Of a stretch of DNA of 64,000 nt, positions 58,134 to 64,000 are shown in pieces. Under the pieces are notes generated by a model. The model had not been told where the DNA came from, did no database searches, and saw only the letters and a list, made by a program, of their open reading frames with translations. Each line of letters begins with the position of its first letter. The first letter of the stretch is position 1. Made by a program: the position numbers and the translations under genes. This DNA comes from Vreelandella sulfidaeris. Lineage in GTDB: Bacteria > Pseudomonadota > Gammaproteobacteria > Pseudomonadales > Halomonadaceae. The stretch is from positions 124,001 through 188,000 of the forward strand of contig AP019515.1 in the NCBI GenBank assembly GCA_007182875.1, given 5' to 3'.

Positions 58134-59188
58134 TCACGGGGTTCGTATGGCTGGTCGCCAAAACTGAAACCCTGTAATTTCCGACGCCATCTGATCAATG
58201 AATTGATCTGCTGAATTTGTCATGAATTCCGTAATTAACCAGTTCGATGTGCCGTAGAGATGTCTCTCTAGGCCATTAGGATCGTAACGGGCTAATTCGC
58301 TCAGCCGATGCATCGCAGCAAATATAATGGTAAGACCGTGGCGCTCAGATGGTGGGTTGCTGCTCAGATTTCGTTTGATGTACCACAAGTCGCGATTCCC
58401 AGAGATAGGAACTATGATCCGACGAGTCTTGCTGTGATATGTGCCTAGCCGCTTTTGGGCCAAGAGTTTTCAGCCTGTGGGGCTTTACCTCGCCACCAAT
58501 TGAAGCGCTTTTCGGCGAATATATGTTCTACCGTCTTCAGTGAACCATTCAAAGAGTGAGGGATATTTCTGAGCATCCGACCATCTGCATATCTGGGCGA
58601 CACTTCAGCCTGGAACCAGCATTCACGAGCCTTGGGGTCTGGATGTTTTACGTAGCAAGCACTTTCTAACGGTATGAAGAGCTCTGGGGCCGACCTGAAG
58701 GTATGCAAGAATGCTCTATGCACAAAAGGTACATTCCAGAGTAAGTCTTTGAGGTTGTACTTTTCGGCGGTGTGCGTGACGGTGCTTTCGCCGAGATACG
58801 TACACAAAGCTGGCAAGATACCGCCAGACTTAAAAGTTATGGCCTCATTAGCCAAGCTAGCCTTGGCTTTGCTGGCCTATCTCCGGTTACACCATGATTC
58901 TCTGCATGTGTGGCGCCTCGAACCACCAGAAGAGCTTTGGTTGCGTTCAAAAGAGTAATAAAGGGACAGTGGCGACGCTTCAACATCCATATACTTAGCG
59001 GCTTCATGGAACCTTAGTGCCTGTGACCAGAAGGATAGTGCCTCACTCTTATTCTGTCGCTTAAGCCAAAGCTCTACGAAGCTCCATGGATCTCTTGTGA
59101 GTACGCTCTCAGATGCGAAGTCAGGGTGGTTGATAGCTTTGTGCATCCATACCCGACGATTGCCAATTTTAATATTTTCTCCAAGCAC
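58134..59188 (-). pseudogene. YaaC-like protein, frameshifted
   Basis: Begins MLGENIKIGNRRVWMHKAIN, then WSQALRFHEAAKYMDVEASP, LYYSFLNATKALLVVRGATH (the A/S-x-P-L-x-x-YY-x-x-LN-x-x-KA motif of YaaC-like proteins), FNWWRGKAPQAENSW and at the end HRLSELARYDPNGLERHLYG and NSADQFIDQMASEITGFQF. About 350 residues. Three shifts near 58940, 58850 and 58460. Biochemical function of the family is not established; it occurs in accessory regions. Confidence 0.55.
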
Positions 59189-59793
59189 TTTCGCTCCTTA
59201 AGAGGCTGTACTGCGGGATATTAGGCTAAAATCTGTAGTATGTTTGGTCGTCATCAGCCTTAGCGAGCCTTTTAAGGTAGTTTCGTTCTCATTCATTTAT
59301 GATTTTAGCTTTCGCGGGCCTGTGAACCTCGTCAGTTTCTGGCTAAGCATCATGCCAGATGTTACACCCACCAAGCCAATCCCTGTTCTGATCGACCAGT
59401 CATGATCAAACTTTACTAGCAATAAACCTGTAAATAGCAGGAGGCACATCACTACAATATTGCGATTCCAGTCAAGACGATATGGGCCGAGATCATGACA
59501 ATGAAAATACTGCTCCTGACTGTCCTTGGCCATTCGAGCGAGATGAGCCTGCAGATCAAGAGTCCTATCGATTTCCTTCCGTGTTCTGGCTGGTCGATGA
59601 AGCCGGCGCTCGTAAATCGCCAATCGCACCATCTTTTCATCTGGTAGATGATCTATATTCTGCCAGCTCGTTGTCTTTACGCCGTAAGCATCAAGTATTT
59701 TCCTTGCAATGTTCGGACGCCGCAGTACCTGAATGTAGCGACCATCGAGCATTGCTAACCATTCGTCACGTTCATCGCTGGGCTCAATTATCG

Positions 59794-61172
59794 GAGTTAA
59801 GCTCAAGTCTGGTGTATGGGAGGTAGGAAGGGTGGCGTATCCTGTTGATTGATCACGACCAAGATCTCAACCAACACGAGTGGATACGCCATGGCCGATT
59901 CTACCCTCCGGACTCTTTCACAACCAGAACCCCAGGTCGCTGACCCGCTGCACGAGCTGCTGCGCCAAGGTGCCCGTGACCTGATCGCCAAGGCCGTCGA
60001 GGCCGAGTTGGCCACCTTTCTGGCGCAGTATGCCGATCAGCGGCTCGACGATGGACGCCAGGCCGTGGTCCGCAACGGCTACCTGCCCGAGCGCACGGTC
60101 CAGACCGGGATCGGGGATGTCAGCGTGCAGGTGCCCAAGGTGCGTGACCGCAGTGGCGGTGGCGCTCGCTTCAACAGCAGCCTGCTGCCGCCCTATCTGA
60201 AGCGAGCCCGCAGCATCGAGGAGTTGATCCCTTGGCTCTACCTGAAGGGGATCTCCACTGGCGACTACCAGGAGGCGCTGGCGGCACTGCTGGGCGACCA
60301 GGCCAAGGGTCTGTCGGCCAACACTGTGTCACGGCTCAAGAAGCAGTGGGAGGACGAGCATACCGAGTGGCGAAAGCGGGACCTGTCAGACCGTCGCTAC
60401 GTCTACTGGTGGGCCGACGGGGTGTACAGCAACGTGCGCATGGATGACCGCCTGTGCCTGCTGGTGATCATCGGGGTCACCGAGCAGGGCCGCAAGGAGT
60501 TGGTGGCCGTCGAGGACGGCTTCCGCGAGTCGGCGGACAGCTGGAAGACCCTGCTGACAGGCCTGCGAGAACGCGGCCTGACCCAGGCTCCCAAGCTGGC
60601 GGTGGGCGACGGCGCCATGGGGTTCTGGGCGGCCCTGAGCAAGATTTACCCGGAGACCGACCATCAGCGCTGCTGGGTTCACAAGACGGCTAACGTGCTG
60701 AACAAGCTGCCAAAGTCAGTACAGCCCAAGGTCAAGGCCGACCTGCATGACATCTGGATGGCCGAGACCCGCGACGAGGCGCACAAGGCCTTCGATCGCA
60801 CGCTGAAACGCTTCGAGGCCAAGTACCCCAAGGCGATGGCGTGCCTGGCCAAGGATCGGGAGGAACTGCTGGCGTTCTACGACTACCCGGCAGAGCACTG
60901 GGTGCATATCCGCACCACCAACCCGATTGAGTCGACCTTCGCCACGGTCCGCCTGCGGAGCAAGCGCAGCCGGAACTGCGGCTCCAGAGCGACGACCCTG
61001 GCGATGGTCTTCAAGCTGCTCCAGAGCGCCGAGAAGCGCTGGAAGCGCATCAGGGGTTCAGCAAGCTGGAACTGGTCGTGAACAACGTCCGGTTCCAGGA
61101 TGGAGAGCAAGTAACCGATCAGTCAGACAGGACTGCCGCCTGACCGCCATCCACCAGATTTGACTATAACTC
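59794..61172 (+). mobile_element. IS256-family element, copy 2
   Basis: Same ends as copy 1 (GAGTTAAGCTCAAGTCTGGT and its counterpart). Perfect 9-bp target duplication CAATTATCG at 59785-59793 and 61173-61181. 1379 bp. Confidence 0.9.
59891..61143 (+). CDS. IS256-family transposase, copy 2
   Basis: Mutator-type DDE transposase: [80 protein letters not shown] (Asp), [20 protein letters not shown] (Asp), [14 protein letters not shown] and [20 protein letters not shown] (Glu). The open frame runs to 61081; a one-base loss near 61052 (ATCAGGGG; copy 1 retains ATCAAGGG) hides the last 25 or so codons, which resume [17 protein letters not shown] and end at 61143. An upstream in-frame ATG at 59849 exists but lies in the element's end, so 59891 is preferred. 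Confidence 0.85.
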
Positions 61173-61783
61173 CAATTATCGTAATTCGAGATGGAGCTGG
61201 ATAATCAGCTTCCTGAACCCACGCTGCTATAGCCGGTTGATCATGCGATCGCATAAAAGCGACCCTGTGTTTTCCCTCATGAGCAATGAATATCCCAAGT
61301 GGCTTGTACCAGACATATAAGGCGTTATCCCTTGAGCCAAAGTAGGTCGCGTAGCGCTCGATCCTATTCACCACCTCCTCTGGTGGCACGTTCTCAGGAT
61401 GCCCTTTGATGCTTGCCCCAATAACATGTTTTGGATCTACAAAGGCTCGATAAGCCTGTCCATTCTGGTCTTCCCAGTTTAAAAGGTATCAGCACAGCTA
61501 TTAATGAATCTGGGTGTAGTGCGCAGGTTCCTCGATCATTGTCCACTATGTCATTAAGCAACGGTTGCCCAATTGTCTTACGTGCGTATCTATCCAGCTC
61601 GACCTTAAAAGTAGCAAGCTCTTTAACTACGTCTTCATGACCAATTGAAACAGGTTGCTTGATGAGATTCAGTGGGGATGGTCGGGTTCAGGCACTGCTG
61701 ATGACTCCGTGTTGACTGGCTCAGAAAGGTGGGGCTGGTTTGACATAATTCGGGGAGCTATTTGCTCCCCGGGTGTCAGCTGG

Positions 61784-62065
61784 CTAGGAAGTGCTGTCTC
61801 CAAAATGCACTCGAAAGGAGTTTGGGTCCAAGATTCCCCAGCCTTCAAGTGCGTAATAGCCCATTGCACCTTCAGGTGAGCTAGGGTCACGAATAAAGAG
61901 GATTTTTACCTTAAACTCTTCCCGGATCGAAGTCAGCTGCCGTTTAACCGTGCCAGCCGGGATGCCCGTAGCTTCAGAGATGTCCTGAAGGCTTGGGCGA
62001 TCCATGTGGTCAATAGCACGGATAATGTCGTATTTTCGCTGTGTGTCACGCGATAGGCTCGGCAT
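61784..62065 (-). CDS. Small winged-helix DNA-binding protein
   Basis: Intact 93-residue protein MPSLSRDTQRKYDIIRAIDH with RPSLQDISEATGIPAGTVKR as helix-turn-helix, followed by SIREEFKVKILFIRDPSSPE and YYALEGWGILDPNSF. Small stand-alone HTH proteins of this type act as repressors of backbone genes. Starts 5 nt after the ParB stop, so is probably in the parAB operon. Target unknown. Confidence 0.7.
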   Translation of the reverse strand: MPSLSRDTQRKYDIIRAIDHMDRPSLQDISEATGIPAGTVKRQLTSIREEFKVKILFIRDPSSPEGAMGYYALEGWGILDPNSFRVHFGDSTS

Positions 62066-62069
62066 AGAG

Positions 62070-63232
62070 GTCAGTCCTCACCCTCGACACCAAGTAGCTG
62101 AACGTCAGAGACTCTTACCCTCAGTGTGTCTTTTCATCATTATCTAGTCGAACCCAGCAATAGCCAGGCTCATGATCGATACGATCAGTCTGTAGCATGC
62201 CACTACGTTGTGCGCCCTTCACGGTAACGCCTACCACGACCCGAGCCCGGGTGGGCTCCTTTGCCATTACTGGCGCTGGTGTATCAAGTTCGGCGCCAGC
62301 AGCCTTTTAGGCTGGGGTTGCTCAGTATTAGTGGCCGATTTAGGTCTCGGTGGCTTTTCCTGTGCAACATCCCCTTACCAAGAGGAGTCATCTTTCTCGT
62401 TAAACTGGGGCGGCATTGCGGGCTGGACATCATCAACAGTGTTCCCCATGCCAGAGTTTCCAGCGGAGGGATGAGTCGAATCCGCTCAGTGGTGGCTGGT
62501 CATCATTCGTCCCTAGAGCTGGCGCTGGAACCTGAGCCTCCATGGGAACTGTTTCAGGGTCTTCAGCCAGAGTGCCACCCTTTGCCTGTTTCAGCAGCTC
62601 ACGGCAGGCTTTTCGGCTGATTCCGTCTACTAAGGCCTTTTCGCAAATGCGTTCAGCCTTCTCTGGCGCAATTTGATAAATCTGCCTGAGCGAATTCAGC
62701 GATTCGGGGTCAGCCGTGACATCTTCCTCGTATAGCTTCTGTACGCATTCGGGGAGCTTGAGCAGCGATAGGTGCTGCGAGATATAACCACGCGATTTAC
62801 CTAGACGCTTAGCCACATCGACGGCCTTCCACTTAGCGTCAATGAATTTCTGAATCCCCTTGGCGATTTCCATCGGAGTCAGGTTTTCCCGCTGAATGTT
62901 TTCAATCAGCTCGCCGGCTGTTTCGTCCAGCTCCTCCTGGTCCTTTTGTTGACGATCGCCTCAACCGGCACACCGGCCAGTTTACATGCACGCCAACGGC
63001 GCTCACCTTTCTGAATTCGATACTTACCGTTAGCATCCTTAGGAGATACGATGATCGGCTGTTCCTGGCCATGCGACTTAATTGAGTCGGCTAGCTCCTC
63101 AATACCGCCGAATTTCTCTCGGACTTGGCCATTTTTCGGCACCACTTCAGCTGTATCCAGCACCAATACTTCCTTGGCGCCTTTAGAGCGGCGTGAGAGG
63201 CTTTGCAGGTTGTCTAGTTGTCCTAATGCCAT
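62070..63232 (-). pseudogene. parB: ParB/KorB-like partition protein, frameshifted
   Basis: MALGQLDNLQSLSRRSKGAK, IEELADSIKSHGQEQPIIVS and YRIQKGERRWRACKLAGVPV (ParB N-terminal GERRWRA box), ENIQRENLTPMEIAKG in another frame, helix-turn-helix VDVAKRLGKSRGYISQHLSL. The C-terminal end RVVVGVTVKGAQRSGMLQTD, PGYCWVRLDNDEKTH, VRVSDVQLLGVEGED resembles the SH3-like KorB C-terminal domain. Ends 62070. Binds centromere-like sites, works with ParA. Breaks near 62940, 62450, 62400 and 62120. Confidence 0.8.
62361..62377 (+). repeat. Iteron-like sequence inside parB
   Basis: TGTGCAACATCCCCTTA matches the origin iteron (TGTGCAACATTCCCACC) at its first 14 nt apart from one base. It lies in the linker-coding part of parB in the same orientation as the others. 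Confidence 0.55.
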
Positions 63233-63233
63233 G

Positions 63234-64000
63234 TCAGCCCACCTTTTCCATGAGTTCTTCGATAACTGCACGGATCTCTTTGCCAGCCTCTCGTGCCGAT
63301 GTCTTTTATGCTCCAAACGGGTACGCCATTGAGGTTGGCCACGTCGAGTTGCCCTCTAACGCCAATCTCAGATTTGTAGACCAGATCCGGCACCGCCTTG
63401 CGAAGCTCATCTCGCGTGATCATGTCCTCCTCGAAACCGCGTTTGAGGTTATTGATCACCATCCCGGTGTTTTCCAACTCGGGATTCAGCTCCTCCTGAA
63501 CGCTTATGATCGTGTTCAGCAGACCCTCTACGCCATCCAGTGCGAAACCACTTACTTGCACCGGACAAATGACATGAGTGGACATAGTGAGTGCAGCTAC
63601 TAGCTTACGGCCCAAACTAGGGGCAGTCGACAAGCACGTAATCGTAATTATCCAGTATGCCGCTAGCCTTCAGGTTTGTGATCGGGTTGACCACACAGTT
63701 GAGCGGTAGGGACTCAATCTCAGATAGCTCTGGATCGTTCTTGGTTGTCCAAATCAGATCCATTCCGCGCACGCACTTCATCGGCTGGATTTCATGCATG
63801 TTCTCATCGAACAACCGGACTGATGGTGTGCCTGTATAGGTTGCCTCATCGCTCTGGCTCAACCGGCTAGATGTGTTGCCCTGTGGGTCGAAATCAACTG
63901 CTAGTACGCGATAGCCCGCCTCCACGAGGTAGAAGACTGTTTGAAGGCAAATGGTCGATTTTCCGACCCCGCCTTTCTGATTGGAGAAACTGATTATTTT
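63234..64000 (-). pseudogene. parA: ParA partition ATPase, partial at window end, frameshifted
   Basis: Reads in from the window edge with KIISFSNQKGGVGKSTICLQ (deviant Walker A KGGVGKST), YRVLAVDFDPQGNTSSRLSQ (Walker A'), YDYVLVDCPSLGRKLVAALT (Walker B) and STHVICPVQVSGFALDGVEG, ending MEKVG at 63234. The start codon is beyond 64000. Two bases separate its stop from the parB start, as usual for parAB. Breaks near 63620 and 63290. Confidence 0.85.

Larger units (their letters stand above)
59297..61746 (-). pseudogene. Unknown membrane protein gene downstream of parAB, split by IS256
   Basis: 5' part (61746 to 61173): MSNQPHLSEPVNTESSAVPE, then VSIGHEDVVKELATFKVELD, ALHPDSLIAVLIP, YRAFVDPKHVIGASIKGHPE, NRIERYATYFGSRDNALYVW. 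3' part after the element: EPSDERDEWLAMLDGRYIQV, ILDAYGVKTTSWQNIDHLPD and two hydrophobic stretches (VVMCLLLFTGLLLVKF, TGIGLVGVTSGMMLS) ending GPRKLKS at 59297. The 9-bp target duplication CAATTATCG joins the two parts in frame. I recognise no family; position behind ParA, ParB and a small winged-helix gene suggests a plasmid maintenance role. Confidence 0.6.

Noticed and set aside
1-64000. tRNA, rRNA or other structured RNA genes
   Set aside because: No cloverleaf-like sequence or rRNA segment was noticed by eye; a dedicated scan was not possible, so small RNAs cannot be excluded.

Overview
The window looks like a heavy-metal (mainly copper) resistance plasmid of a moderately GC-rich gammaproteobacterium. 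Halomonas or a close relative is my inference from protein style (DcaP-type porin, MvaT-type silencer, CopABCD/CusCBA sets); nothing in the window proves the genus. No rRNA, tRNA or CRISPR array was seen. Nearly every gene carries one or more single-base frameshifts, mostly one-base losses in homopolymers. Broken genes are therefore typed 'pseudogene' here, although many are probably sequencing errors (see findings).

Layout. (1) 0.3-4.9 kb (+): multicopper oxidase CopA and outer-membrane CopB, then a cis-prenyltransferase homologue and remnants of an EgtD-like methyltransferase and of an envelope anchor protein. (2) 5.0-8.9 kb (-): an operon of a Met/His-rich peptide, DUF411 protein, TlpA thioredoxin, small membrane protein, CcdA, BNR-repeat protein and cytochrome c, facing a divergent MerR regulator at 9.1 kb. 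(3) 9.5-17.0 kb (-): CueR-like regulator, copper P-type ATPase, small membrane protein, DsbG-like isomerase, TVP38 protein, CcmG/TlpA-like protein, a second Lgt, a DsbD-alpha protein and a TauE/SafE protein, i.e. a copper export plus envelope thiol/lipoprotein module. (4) 17.0-25.5 kb: peroxiredoxin (-) divergent from a CcdA-like protein, then a CopL/DUF2946-like protein and CusCBA-CusF (+). (5) 26-37.4 kb: a mobile-element scrambled region with an inverted duplication (about 2 kb per arm) carrying a small secreted protein and a DcaP-like porin, nested IS3/IS30, ISL3, IS5 remnant, IS1380 and a Csp-type copper storage protein. (6) 37.4-47.3 kb: a second CopAB, the CopRS two-component system (kinase split by IS1380), a CopI-like cupredoxin, a CopC-CopD fusion, a Spy-like Met-rich protein and a second DUF411 protein. 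(7) 47.4-64 kb: plasmid backbone with integrase remnant, KfrA, ArdC, RadC (split by IS256), an iteron origin, Rep, MvaT, tyrosine recombinase, HEPN-like and YaaC-like genes, a second IS256, and ParB/KorB-like and ParA at the end.

How it fits together. Copper is handled at several levels: cytoplasmic export (P-type ATPase), periplasm-to-outside efflux (CusCBA/F), periplasmic oxidation and sequestration (CopA, CopB, CopI, CopCD, Csp, Met-rich proteins) and repair of copper-damaged thiols (DsbG, TlpA, CcdA, DsbD-alpha, peroxiredoxin). Two regulatory signatures are visible. One is a repeated promoter, TTCAG-N6-TTCAG (or TTCAT) followed 10 nt later by a -10-like hexamer, upstream of the CopRS-linked genes, both porins and the small secreted protein family. 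The other is MerR-type promoters with long spacers and TTGACCTTAAAG half-sites upstream of the redox operons.
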